In this document: positions 32,073 through 42,831 of the stretch, piece after piece
How positions within the stretch are numbered: position 1 is the stretch's first letter
Layout: each line of letters begins with the position of its first letter
Source of the DNA: Viola odorata
Taxonomy: Eukaryota; Streptophyta; Magnoliopsida; Malpighiales; Violaceae
Reading direction: 5' to 3'
Assembly (NCBI GenBank): GCA_963691705.1
Contig: OY829541.1
Coordinates: 30,454,719-30,518,718, forward strand
DNA length: 64,000 nt
Program-made: the position numbers and the translations under genes
Notes under the pieces: model-generated
The model's input: the letters and a program-made list of their open reading frames with translations, nothing else
Databases searched by the model: none
Told to the model about the DNA's origin: nothing

Positions 32073-32353
32073 TCCCCTCCACCTTGAGAAGGATTCGCCC
32101 TCGGATCCAAATCAGCAACATCCTCATCACCTGCATCAAACAACTGTAAGTCAGAAATATTAAAGGTTCCATGAATCGAACCATACTCACTTGGAAAGTT
32201 GAGGTGGTAAGCGTTGTTGTTGATCTTCTCAACAATCTGAAACGGGCCATCTCCCTGTGGAGCTAATTTCCCTTTCCTCTTCTCTGGAAATCTCTCACGT
32301 CTTAGGTGCAGCCACACCCAATCGCCAACTTGAAAGGACGCGGTCTTGCGGCC
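31763..32353 (-). pseudogene. Element D2 integrase C-terminus and LTR-encoded tail
   Basis: WLHLRRERFPEKRKGKLAPQ, GPF/Y module (GDGPFQIVEKINNNAY), then DAGDEDVADLD, the polypurine-read NPSQGGGDD and the tail TTRAKARALEDA and GPITRARARALQVRLSS. Separated from the integrase core by a nonsense change near 32354. The tail reads about 310 bases into the LTR and is nearly the same as that of D, the best evidence that D is derived from this family. Confidence 0.8.
32073..32085 (-). other. Polypurine tract of element D2
   Basis: Minus-strand AAGGTGGAGGGGA abutting the 3' LTR. Confidence 0.8.
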
Positions 32354-33070
32354 TTAATTGTGCTTGCGCACTAGGCGCTGATTTGTGCGCTCAATGTTCG
32401 CCTTAGCCTTCTCATGTATCTTCTTGATATGTTCTACCCTCTGTTGTCCATCTAAGTTAAAAACATCACTCAAAGGCAAAGGGGTCAAATCCATAGGAGT
32501 AATCGGATTAAAACCATAAACTACTTCAAAAGGTGAACAATTTGTAGCAGAATGGATGGAACGATTATAAGCAAACTCCATGAAAGGTAAATGATCAGTC
32601 CATTTAGACACATGTTTAGTAACTAAAGAGCGTAAAAGGGACCCTACAGTACCGTTAACTACCTTAGTTTGGCCGTCGGTTTGAGGGTGACAAGAAGTCG
32701 AATACAATAATTTAGTTCCAAGGCGACTCCACAACACTCGCCAAAAGTGGCTCAAAAATCTTCCATCACGGTCACTAACGATACTAATAGGCATACCATG
32801 GAGGTGGACTACCTCTCTAAAGAATATATTAGCAACCTGAGACGCATCATTAGTATTTTTACAAGGCAAAAAGTGCTTCATTTTGGAAAACCGATCCACA
32901 ACAACAAATATACCATCCTTACCATCCCAAGATTTAGGTAAACCTACAATGAAGTCCATGGACAGATCGGTCCATGGTTGGGAAGGTATGGGCAGCGGCA
33001 TAAACTCACCATGACTAGCGAACCGAGATTTTGCCCTTTGGCAAACTACACATCTAGCAATCATACGCAC
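32354..33070 (-). pseudogene. Element D2 integrase core
   Basis: [10 protein letters not shown] (end of zinc domain), [31 protein letters not shown], and [16 protein letters not shown], where the catalytic Glu expected in QTEVVN is Lys, which should inactivate it. The upstream side is broken by a filler insertion at 33085-33130. Confidence 0.8.
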
Positions 33071-33083
33071 AACATCACGTAAA

Positions 33084-33201
33084 AAAGTGGCCCATCAATC
33101 CACCACTATGTGATTCATGGTGAAAAAAAGTGTGATTTCAGCATGTCATAGGTTTTATTAATGCCAAAGTGGCCCATCAATCCACCACTATGTGATTCAT
33201 G
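33084..33201 (-). repeat. ~35-bp duplicated filler in D2 integrase
   Basis: aagtggcccatcaatccacc... through gattcatg occurs near 33085-33119 and again near 33166-33200. The first copy replaces the normal MKRDVV-coding sequence. Confidence 0.75.
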
Positions 33202-34482
33202 AACAAGTAATTCACGCAAAGAACACATAGGAATGCAAAGGCTCCTGCGCCGAAACAGATAGTTATCATGCGTATAAAATTTCACATCAGCCATGGAATC
33301 ACAAGTCTTATAGATCTCACCAAAATCCAAATCAGTAGGGTAGAGTGGAATTATTTGAGAAAACCCTAAAAATTTGACACTTAACGAAGAGATCAAGGCA
33401 TACCTCCTAGACAATGCGTCGGCTACAACATTGTCTTTTCCTTCCTTGTACTTGATGTGATAAGGGAAAGCTTCCAAGAACTCCAGCCACACGGCATGTC
33501 TCCTATTCAACTTCCCTTGTCCCTTTAGGTATTTGAGGCTCAAGTGGTCGGTGTGCACCACAAATTCCCTCGGCATCAAGTAGTATTGCCAAACCTCGAA
33601 GGCCCTAACTAGCGCATAAAGCTCTTTGTAATATGTCGGATAACACAGGTGGGCATCCTTGAGCTTCTCACTAAAGAAGGCTATTGGCTTCTTCTCTTGC
33701 ATCAAAACAGCACCTATACCGATTCCACTCGCGTCGCACTCCAACTCAAATGGCTTGTCAAAGTCGGGTAGGGCTAACACGGGTGCGTTGGACAGCTTGT
33801 CCTTCAACGCTTGGAATGCGGCCTCTTGAGGTTCCTCCCACCTGAAATCAACATGTTTCTTAGTTAGGTCATTAAGTGGGGCAGCAAGAGTACTAAAATC
33901 ACGAATGAAACGACAATAAAAGGAAGCTAAGCCGTGAAAGGAGCGAATGTCGCTTGCTGTTTTTGGCGTAGGCCACTCCTTGATCGCTTGCACCTTCACT
34001 TCATCCACCTTCACACCGTCCTTGCCCACAAGAAATCCTAAAAACTCAACCTGTCCTAAAGCAAAAGAGCACTTGGAGAGTTTAGCATAAAGCTTCTCTT
34101 CACGCAAGGTTAGAAAAATCTCCTTAAGGTGTAAAACATGATCATGCAAAGACTTGCTGTAAACTAAGATGTCATCAAAGTACACAACAATAAATTTTCC
34201 TATGAAACGCCTAAGAACATGGTTCATAAGTCGCATGAAAGTACTTGGGGCATTAGTCAATCCAAACGACATCACTAACCATTCATACAATCCATACTTT
34301 GTTTTAAATGTCGTTTTCCATTCATCACCCTCTTTCATTCTAATTTGATGATTGCCGCTCATGAGATCAATTTTAGAAAAGATTACACAACCACTAAGCT
34401 CATCTAACATATCATCTAAGCGAGGTATGGGGTGACGATACTTTACTGTAATTTTATTGACAGCTCGGCAGTCAACACACAT
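33115..34482 (-). pseudogene. Element D2 RT (palm onward), RNase H, integrase zinc domain
   Basis: [73 protein letters not shown], RNase H ([42 protein letters not shown]) and the start of the integrase zinc region ([14 protein letters not shown]). Joined to the preceding RT part by a one-base deletion near 34485. Confidence 0.85.
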
Positions 34483-34901
34483 TCGCCAAGTTCACCTTTC
34501 TTTGGCACTAGAAGCACTGGAACGACCCTTGGAGATAAGCTCTCCCGGACATATCCCTTGCTAAGGAGCTCATCAACCTGCCTCTGAAGTTCCTTAGTCT
34601 CCTCGGGGTTGCTCCTATAGGCTGGTCTGTTTGGGATAGTCGAACCCGGCACAAAATCGATTTGGTGCTCTATGCCGCGGATTGGAGGCAAACCGGGCGG
34701 CATCTCTTCGAGTGTTACATCTTTGAACTCCTGCAAAACAGCCAAGATAGAAGAAGGCATAGAAGCTAAAGGATCAACGTTAGTAGTGCTCAAACAAAAG
34801 CATCTAAAGCGAAGCAAAATCAAAGGGCAATTCTCGCCACAAAACTGTTTTTGTAAAACAAACGCTCGGCGTAAATCTTTTGCTTTCGTATACAAGTTCA
34901 C
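34443..34901 (-). pseudogene. Element D2 linker and RT N-terminus
   Basis: YTKAKDLRRAFVLQKQFCGE linker end, LPPIRGIEHQIDFVPGSTIP, RSNPEETKELQRQVDELLSK, then [10 protein letters not shown], where the frame is lost (LVPKKDGxWRMC in homologues). Confidence 0.8.
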
Positions 34902-36067
34902 TTTCTTTTCTTTTTCTTGCCTTTTCTTTTCTTTTTCAGGCTCTTTCTTTTCTGTTTTTAACCCGTGCTCACTTTTTTCACGGGGGCTGTTTTCATCAAT
35001 TCTTTTGTCTAGAAACCGTGAGGCCTCAAATTCAGCATAGGTCTTCTCCAGCAGAGCTGGTCCTCAAGCACTTGCCTAGGTGTAAGGGGTGCAAGTGTGA
35101 ACTTCACTCCTTCCTTCTCAAGCTTGTACCGATTGCTCCTCCCTTCGTGAATGGCGTTGCGGTCGAATTGCCAAGGTCGGCCAAGCAACACATGTGACGC
35201 TTGCATGGGGGACTACATCACACCATACGTCATCTTTAAATTTCCCAATACACAAACTGACCAGCACTTGTTTGGTCACCTTAAGGTCGAGCTCATCATT
35301 CATCCATTGCAAGGTATACGGTTTTGGATGCTTGACCGTAGGTAGCCCTAATTTGCGCACAAGGAGAGTACTAGCACAATTAGTACAAGAACTATTGTCA
35401 ATAATAAGAGAGCATACCTTAGTACCAATGAGGCACCTAGCATGGAATAGGTTCTCTCTTTGTTCCTCCTCATAAGTTTCAGCCCTTGGCTGCACACTCA
35501 AGTTCCTCCGAACTACTAGGGTAACCGGATCACAAACCCGAGATTCATGACCCGCTACCTCTTCTTCCTCACTTTCCTCTTCCGAATCCTCCACCACCTC
35601 ATAATCATCTTCCGAGTCCATCTCTCTATTGTCCCTAATGATTAGAACTTTTTTGTTGGGACATTCGGCTTGCTTATGGCCTCGGCCACTACACTTAAAG
35701 CACACAATGTCTCTTGTAGGCACACGGTTAGTACAAGTAATGGGAACTTTAGAAAGAGTAGGGTTTGCCGAGTTACCTTTTGTACCATATGAAGGTTTAG
35801 ATACCTTGGGTGTTTCCTTGCTGTCCTTATTCCCCTTGGACCATGTAGACTTGTTCCAAGTGGAAGTCCGTGACACAAAAGTAGGCGGCTTAGAGTAGGC
35901 TGCCTTAGCCTTGCGTTGCCTCTCAATCTTCAAGGCCATGTGAAGCATCTCCTCCAAAGTCCTATATTGGCACAACTCTAAGGCGTTAGCTATCTCTGGA
36001 TTCAGCCCAGTCATGAACCTAGACATCTTCGAATCCTCATCCTCTATCACATTAACCCTAGCCAAAA
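34902..36067 (-). pseudogene. Element D2 gag C-terminus and protease
   Basis: MSRFMTGLNPEIANALELCQ, CCHC knuckle (CFKCSGRGHKQAEC), an acidic run (DSEEESEEEE), protease (CSLIIDNSSCTNCASTLL), and [16 protein letters not shown] after a frameshift near 35205. The linker has ENSPREKSEHGLK. It is cut at 36067 by element E. Confidence 0.8.
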
Positions 36068-36694
36068 TGATAACGGCTCAACTTCGATTTGGATAGAAGG
36101 AGGCCGAATTGTTGTTCTTGAGCTGGATCTAGTCCTCTTGTGAGAGGTTGGCAGCTTGGATGGATGAACGGATAAAGGTGCTTTTAGTGTTCAAATGGAG
36201 TATGTGTTGCAGCGGAAATGGATGATGTTTAGAGGTGTTTAGATGATGAACATAATAAGAACTTAACTAATTAGAAAACCCTCTTGATCTTAAGAACAAG
36301 CAACCTTTCTACAAACTAGTTAAGGATCTCTCTTTTCTGATTTAAGAACAAAGCTCAAGAGCTTAATTACAAGAAGTGATAGAAGATAAACAATGGTATT
36401 CAGCCCTATTGGCACCGGTTACCAAGAACCCTAAGTTACACTAGTTTACTCTAAGAATTGGCCAAAGAGAATATCATCAAAATCAAAGGCAAGCTATAAA
36501 AGAGGCTATCTCCTTCTATTTATAGGTTGAGAATTATTACATGAGAAAACCCTAAAATAACCCTTCATTTAAACCTAGGAAGGCCGGCTGACTTGATCAC
36601 CAAAACAGTCCCTAATGTGCTAGTTTTCGCCGTGAGATCCAAGGCTGGTCCGGGCAAGGCATAAGGACGAGCTGGAGCATTTAAGCTCATATCA
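36068..36694 (-). repeat. Element E 3' LTR, 627 bp
   Basis: tgataacggctcaac ... ctcatatca in plus-strand view, matching 40389-41015. The E ORF ends 130 bases inside it. Confidence 0.95.
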
Positions 36695-36708
36695 TCCCAT
36701 CCCCCTTT
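36695..36708 (-). other. Polypurine tract of element E (outer)
   Basis: Minus-strand AAAGGGGGATGGGA adjacent to the 3' LTR. Confidence 0.8.
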
Positions 36709-36787
36709 GAAGAGATTCGTCCTCGAATCTAAGCTTTGGAGGGTGTGGGGTTCCGAAAGTGGAGTGAGAGTCTTCAAGCTCGTATCA

Positions 36788-36801
36788 TCCCCTCCCCCTT
36801 T
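36788..36801 (-). other. Second, inner polypurine tract of element E
   Basis: AAAGGGGGAGGGGA preceded in plus-strand view by an LTR-end-like cgtatca at 36781-36787. It lies about 93 bases inside the real tract, in the same reading frame. Confidence 0.7.
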
Positions 36802-37708
36802 GAGGAGATTCGACCACGAATCTATAGGGTCCATCCCTTGCAGGGCCAAACGGGTCAAGGCATGCTCACAACTTGTGGATACACACGGAACCCTCCAACT
36901 ACACCTTTCAGGGAATATAGGCCAAGGTGGAGGCCTTGATTGGGGAAGATAGGTAGGCGTGGAAGGAAAACAGCCAAGAACAATCAAGGATTGACCATGA
37001 CGAGGCAAGGAGTGAACTAGGGCCAAGTGCGGGCTCTTAGTAGTGGCTGATAAGGCGAGGGCGCTATGGTGAACCAAACGAGCAGCGGACGGAATCCGTG
37101 TAAAGTGCGAGACTGTGAGACCACTTGATGGCGCCTCAAATGGAAAGAAATGTGCGCTGCCCATGTGACCAAAACCGAGGAGAAACGGATCCACAAATCT
37201 ATGTATAGGCACCCTCGGAATGATGGAGAAGGCACTACCCAAGGACTGAAATTTGCGCTGCAATGCAAGGCAATGAGCGGCTGTCTCATGGCAATCCGAA
37301 GTGGACTCACAAGCCCTACATGTGTTCGTTTCCCTCCCAAACCCCCTATGCACATCCGAAACCAGTAGCTTCTCCTCAAACTGAGGCAAATCATCCTCAA
37401 TAAGTGATGGTGAATCGGCCGAAACAACACTAGGAAGATCCTCAATCTCCTCGACCAACGGTGTCTCAAAACCATCCATGGATTGCAATACATTCATTTC
37501 CCTCCCAAGCGGCACTAAACTTTCCTTGACTGATGGCGAACCAAGAGTACAAATGCTAACCTCTTCGCATTGCCCAAGGTAGCCGAAAACCCGTAGGTTA
37601 TCACATATAAGTGTCATTGCGCCCATGGTGTTTGTCATGGCTTGAGTGCTTCTGTCCAAGCGCGCTAGAATTGGAGCCATCCTCAAGGCGAAAGGTGAGG
37701 TGCCAAGG

Positions 37709-38597
37709 TGATACAATCCTGGCTCCTCAGGATGCGTAGCACCAATTTTGGTCTTTGTTCAAAGACGGATTTCCTGCGGAAGTAGATAACTCGACAAGTA
37801 CGAGCTTAGACCACTTAGCTAACCTGTGCTAAGAGCCCTAATCGATTTCAAGTCAAGGGTCTTGAATCGGATTCTTAGGACTAGACTCAACAATGTGAGA
37901 ATCACACTAAGATAAACGACACAATAATGTAATTCCAAGATTTACTTGTATACGACTCAAGTATTACGGACTCAAGAACAAGGTTCAACCAACTTGAACA
38001 AGGGGCAAATATTGAAGAAACAAAGTTCTGTATTTATCAAATAAAAGCCAAGTTTCTAAGGAGGCCAAGCGGCTCCTTATATAATGGTTACAAGTAAACC
38101 CTAATTCCAAAATAGGAATATTAAATAAAGTAAAACACTTGACTAATTAATCAATTAACTAATTAACTAATTAACTAATTAACTAATTACAGTAAATATA
38201 AATATATTTAAATACATTCCAGCAGCTCATGTCGAGTTCTCCATCATCGGGCCAAGGTTTGGGCTGAAACTTCAAGTTGTATGTTGTCTCGCGTACAGAC
38301 TGCACGCCATAATGTTTACGTCCATAAATTTCAAACCACTGGGCCAAATGATCTGAATCTTGTCCCAAATGAAATCTAACATCCTGAAGTTTCCAACGAG
38401 AGGTCGATCGCAGGATTCTGACATGTAAAGCTCCAGATACGTTCCGACGAAGTTGCCTGTTGTGTCTGCGCCTCCAAGCCACCTTCCATGTCATCCTTTG
38501 CCTGAAAGCTTGATCAAGCAGCATCTCCTGCCTTGTCTCCATGTCTAGGGGTTGCATTAACGTCACTGGGGTTAACCATGGGGCTAGGATCGTATCA
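37709..38597 (-). repeat. Solo LTR of A/H family inside E ORF, 889 bp
   Basis: Complete LTR (tgatacaatcc ... aggatcgtatca) related to the H LTR at 62613-63701, flanked by perfect CAAGG duplications (37704-37708 and 38598-38602). No internal region, so it formed by LTR-LTR recombination. It still carries the open tail frame with KLQDVRFHLGQ (ORF 38183-38566). Confidence 0.92.
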
Positions 38598-38602
38598 CAA
38601 GG

Positions 38603-38856
38603 TGTGGGGATGGGGCAGCCTTGGTGAAGTGGTCCTCATGCCCATACGAAATCTCTCCACTAGTCGCATAAGACTCATACGCATAGGCTTGCCGAGAGGG
38701 CGCAATATGATCATACTCCAACCAGGAAGGAGTGGAAGGGGAAGCCTTGGTGAAGTACTCATGGCTACGGTCAAGGTGGGGGGGCTGCTCAACATGATAC
38801 CAAGATGCGTGGCTAGTAGGAGCAACCCTCAAATGCGGCGGTATGTAGGAAGACAT
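38603..38856 (-). pseudogene. Element E orphan protein, N-terminal segment
   Basis: The ATG at 38854-38856 opens MSSYIPPHLRVAPTSHASW, a His/Ser/Pro/Tyr-rich region with two HxxxFTKA(A/S)P motifs (HEYFTKASPSTP and HFTKAAPSPH), then meets the solo LTR. The start context (TTTTCTATGTCTTC) is shared with F. Intact apart from the insertion. Confidence 0.7.
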
Positions 38857-38866
38857 AGAAAAATTC

Positions 38867-38923
38867 CTACAAAAGGAAAAGTAAACACAATTGATAGCTG
38901 AAAGGGGTTAGTCTCTCCCTCAC
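38867..38923 (-). other. Candidate 57-nt mini-intron or conserved leader block (E)
   Basis: TAC|GTGAGGGAG, GACTAACCC, then CTTTTGTAG|G before the ATG. F has the same block but with the GT changed to GA. Confidence 0.3.
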
Positions 38924-40374
38924 GTATTTCACTCTCTTGTTTGTCACTCTAATGTACTCACACTCTTCTCTCACACTCTTATCTGAATCACCAACCGAAG
39001 ACCTAAGCTAGAAAGACCTAACTAGGGCTCAAGGAAAGCAAGACAACCAAGGTACGAAAGAAAGGCAAGGAAAGTCAAAATTCTGCCCAAGGAAAAAGGA
39101 TTTAATTTGGGCCGAAATTGGACTTAGAATAGAGTAATAATATGTGAAAACAAAGAAAAAAACAACACAGCTCAAGCTACTCAAGAAAAGACTCAAAGAA
39201 ACAAGAAGAGAAAATCACAAAGAAATGAAAGACTCAAAGCTGAAATTTCGAGTGAAAACTGCGCACTGATTTTGAATTGGATAGAAGTATGTGAAACCAA
39301 CAGAATTAGGAGAAGTGTAAAACATAAGAGTTGTTCCCCTCAGACTGAACTTTAATCTGTCAAAATTTCAGAATTTTCTGAGCGCAGACATTCAGACAAA
39401 AAGGGAAAAGCCGAAGCTAGTCAAAAGGAAAAAACATAAAACGAAAATCTGAATTGGAAACACAAATTGAAAGCCGAAACTTGTGTTCTTCCACAATGAC
39501 ACTTTAAAAATAATGTAATTCACTTCAGATAGATACACACAAGTAGTCTCTTGCTTATGACTCAATTGATTCACTATTTTTTTTTTTTTTTTTTTTTTTT
39601 GTGTTAGGAACTTGATCTTTCTTTTAGTTCCTTTCTCTTTTCTTTTCTGTTTTTGCAATGAGTGAAGAGAGCTCACTTGTATGAAATGTATCCTTGAAAG
39701 AAGAAGAAGTGAAAGACAAGTAGTTTTGCTCTTGAAAATATTTTCACTAAAAGCCAAAAGTGAGGTGGCAAGTGATAGTGATATGTCCAAATGTGTGTGG
39801 ATGACAAGGCAAGTGACAAGGCAAGTGATGTGGCTGTGTATGACAAGCAACCTAAGTGTAAGGATGCTAATTAGGGTCGGCTGTGTGAGTGGGAAGTGTA
39901 GTGAGCAAGCTGAAATGCTTGGCTCACAATGAAAGGAAATACTAGGCTCACAAATGAGGTGACGTGGCCGGCTAGGGTTGGATGCAAAAATTTCAGATTT
40001 TAGCAAGACAACAAGCAAGTCCACATGGCTCTCATGGCCACCATAGGAATCTCCAATAAACACAGCAGCAATTACACTTAAGAAGATGAAAATTCGTCCA
40101 TGTAGATGCACACAAACACAAAAAATTTCAGCACTTGTGTTCTTCCAAAATTCAGCACACTAAAAGACAAGAATTTCTTCAAGAACACCAAATTTTTCAA
40201 ATGAGGTGGGAATGATTCCTATGGTAGAAAACAATGTTTAAACCATAGAAAACAAGAATCAAGGTGTTTGAACCGAAGAAACTCAAGGAAAATCAGTTTG
40301 AACCGAAGAGAGGATGATTCTAACCGTAGAAATGAAGAGGAGAACAAGAAAAACCAACCTAGAGGACAACTGAA
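38924..40374 (-). other. Element E long untranslated leader
   Basis: About 1.45 kb. Contains a long T-run near 39575-39600, the block CTATGGTGGCCATGAGAG shared with G and F (40018-40054), and no recognisable gene. Confidence 0.6.
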
Positions 40375-40386
40375 GCTCCGCTACCA
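40375..40386 (-). other. Primer-binding site of element E
   Basis: Minus-strand TGGTAGCGGAGC two bases from the 5' LTR. Confidence 0.85.
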
Positions 40387-40388
40387 CT

Positions 40389-41015
40389 TGATAACGGCTC
40401 AACTTCGATTTGGATAGAAGGAGGCCGAATTGCTGTTCTTGAGCTGGATCTAGTCCTCTTGTGAGAGGTTGGCAGCTTGGATGGATGAACGGATGAAGGT
40501 GCTTTTAGTGTTCAAATGGAGTATGTGTTGCAGCGGAAATGGATGATGTTTAGAGGTGTTTAGATGATGAACATAATAAGAACTTAACTAATTAGAAAAC
40601 CCTCTTGATCTTAAGAACAAACAACCTTTCTACAAACTAGTTAAGGATCTCTCTTTTCTGATTTAAGAACAAAGCTCAAGAGCTTAATTACAAGAAGAGA
40701 TAGAAGATAAACAATGGTATTCAGCCCTATTGGCACCGGTTACCAAGAACCCTAAGTTACACTAGTTTACTCTAAGAATTGGCCAAAGAGAATATCATCA
40801 AAATCAAAGGCAAGCTATAAAAGAGGCTATCTCCTTCTATTTATAGGTTGAGAATTATTACATGAGAAAACCCTAAAATAACCCTTCATTTAAACCTAGG
40901 AAGGCTGGCTGACTTGATCACCAAAACAGTCCCTAATGTGCTAGTTTTCGCCGTGAGATCCAAGGCTGGTCCGGGCAAGGCATAAGGACGAGCTGGAGCA
41001 TTTAAGCTCATATCA
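40389..41015 (-). repeat. Element E 5' LTR, 627 bp
   Basis: Matches the 3' copy at all but about five bases; the outer end is followed by the CAAAA target duplication. Confidence 0.95.
40837..40846 (-). promoter_or_regulatory. TATA box in element E 5' LTR
   Basis: CTATAAATAG on the minus strand, about 170 bases from the LTR 5' end. The same box is in the E-type LTR at 10533-10540. Confidence 0.55.
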
Positions 41016-41656
41016 CAAAAGAACTTCCAACTCGTTGTGATAGTCGTTCACGGTTTTGGACCCTTGGGTAAGCTTTTGTAAACACTGAAGTTGGTCCTTA
41101 TGATAGTACGGTGGAACAAACCTCCTCTTCATTACATATTTCATATTCTCCCAATTAGTTACGGGTCCTCTTGCATCCTCATTCACTTGCTCCTACCAAT
41201 GGACAGCATATCCAAAAAACTCCACGGAAGCTAACCTTATTTTCTTTTCATCTGTGTAGTGGTGACACCTAAAAATCGCTTCCATCTTTCGTTCCCAAGT
41301 CAAGTATGCCTTGGGGTCATCTTTTCCTTCAAAATGTGGGACCTTGAGCTTGACACTCCTAAGGTGATTGTCAACTCGCTCGCGCTCCTCGCGACGCGGC
41401 TGTTCAAAGTTATGGTCTCGCCTACCAAAGGCGTGTCTGCCGCGCCCATGCGCACCTCCTCGGCGCATTGGGAACCCCCTCGGTCCTGCCATGTGAGGAT
41501 CCTCCTCATACTCATTTTCAGAACCATCTAACTCAGGCTCACTGCACTGGCCGTCGCTCAGTGCAGGTGCATAGGCCTCTCGATTCACTCTAGGGTTTAG
41601 GTGTTGCACAAAGTATGCCCCGGGTGCTTGTGGAACAACATCCTCGCGTTCCCTAG
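41016..41656 (-). pseudogene. Element D2 gag, N-terminal part
   Basis: Continues D2 gag beyond E: HLNPRVNREAYAPA, an acidic stretch, RREERERVDNHLRSVKLKVP, HFEGKDDPKAYLTWERKMEA, then an in-frame stop where D3 has Trp (HWWEQ). It ends at 41656 (ccctag), where alignment with D3 gag (51535) stops and Athila sequence begins. Confidence 0.8.
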
Positions 41657-42830
41657 AACTTAATCATGCTCCCGAAAAATTCCAAAATGATACTTCCTTC
41701 ATAAATAGATATCTTTGCTCTAGCTGACCTAAGGAAAGGTCTCCCTAGAAGCACATCTGTTGTACAAGAAGGCAAGTCAGAATCCATCTCAACAATATAA
41801 AAATCCATAGGGTATATAAAATTATTGACTTGGACGAGAACGTCCTCTACTATTCCCTTAGGATGAATTACGGTTCGGTCAGTCAATTGAATCACCACCT
41901 GCGTCTCTTTCATTGGTCCCATTTGCAATGTCTCGTATTCCTTCAAGGACATCACATTGATTCTAGGCCCTAAGTCGCAAAGAGCTTTTTCCACTGTTTC
42001 GTTCCCTATCTTACAAGGGATAGTGAAGGTTCCTTGATCTCCGCACTTCTCCGGGAGTTTGCTTTGAAGTACTGAGGAAACATTCTGTGTAAGATTCACT
42101 CTCTCCATTCCTGCAAGTTTTCTTTTGTTAGTACAAAGTTCTTTTAAGAATTTTGCATAAGATGGTACTTTAGAAATTAAATCTAGCATAGGAATATTCA
42201 CTGCCACTTTGCCAAAAATGCTCATGAATTCCTTAGCCTCGTCTAACTTCTTCTGTTTGGAAGACTTGGGAGGATAGGGTGGTGGAATCTCCACTGTTTT
42301 CAGTGGTTTGGAACTCTGCTCATCAGTCTTAGCCACTGGTTTGGCTAAGATCGGTTGCTCCTTTTCTGTTTCGGCTGGATCGTCAGTCTTAGTCTCAGTC
42401 TTACCCAAGATTGGTTCCGGCTGAGACTCTACCCGGATTTCTTCATCCACATCATCCTCCTCATCCTCAAATAACTGATTATGTATCTCCTGGTCCGACT
42501 TTGCTCCCTTCCTTTCAGGTAGGATGCTTCCACTCCTAAGATTAATAGCACTTACATTGTGCCTGGGATTATTTTCAGTGGTGGAAGGTAATTTGCCACC
42601 TGACTCAGGTTCCTGCGTCTATTGGGCATGTTGGGCAAGTTGGCTGATTTACTTTTGCATCTCAACAAAACTAGACTGGGTTGCTTGCATGAATTTTTGC
42701 AACGTATCCTCTTTGGGAACTCCAGTAATCTTAAGAGGTTGAGGTACTGGGGGTAATAGTGGGACATTGGCCTAGTTTGATTGAGGTGGTCTGGGTACGA
42801 AGTGTTGAAAATTTATAGGGGATTGTTGTG
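41657..42830 (-). pseudogene. Athila-type protease region
   Basis: Main open stretch 41653-42450: acidic spacer, PPYPPKSSKQKKLDEAKEFM, LEMISKVPxYAKFLK-like FLKELCTNKRKL, then a protease-like fold region (CKIGNETVEKALCDLGPRIN for the active site, where family members have DLGAS; CTTDVLLGRPFLRSARAKIS). Upstream (42451-42830) the frame is broken by stops. It terminates at the fusion point. Confidence 0.75.
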
Positions 42831-42831
42831 G

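Larger units (their letters stand above)
36565..37708 (-). pseudogene. Element E orphan protein, C-terminal segment
   Basis: Starts at the solo LTR boundary and runs to the stop at 36565. Key motifs are MAPILARLDRSTQAMTNTMG, an acidic middle region, VDPFLLGFGH, SRPPPWPIFPERC and RVPCVSTSCEHALTRLALQG. Two polypurine-read modules follow, NLLKGGGDD and NLFKGGWDD, then a tail in the LTR. Homologous to the F protein (VDPFLLGSEY, GRPPPWPIFCESC, RVPCVITSHELSLARLAFQG). No zinc knuckle, protease, RT or integrase motif is visible. Removing the solo LTR and one target copy (894 bp) leaves the frame continuous with the N-terminal segment, for a protein of about 465 residues. Function unknown. Confidence 0.7.
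36068..41015 (-). mobile_element. Element E: young non-autonomous LTR retrotransposon with an orphan ORF
   Basis: 4948 bp, two 627-bp LTRs differing at about five positions by eye, target duplication CAAAA on both sides (36063-36067 and 41016-41020), primer-binding site, 1.4-kb leader and a single ORF unlike gag or pol, interrupted by a solo LTR. The polypurine tract is doubled. The leader resembles that of G, so the enzymes may come from the B/C/G family. Confidence 0.9.
31298..41656 (-). mobile_element. Element D2: gag-pol-bearing relative of D, split by E, truncated
   Basis: Blocks 31298-36067 and 41016-41656, interrupted by E with the duplicated CAAAA. It has a partial 3' LTR, polypurine tract, integrase, RNase H, RT, protease and gag. 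The gag N-terminus stops at 41656, where Athila sequence begins, so the start codon, leader and 5' LTR are lost. Multiple frameshifts make it inactive. Confidence 0.85.

Noticed and set aside
38867..38923. Confirmed intron
   Set aside because: Length below common plant minimum and no RNA evidence; kept only as a candidate block.
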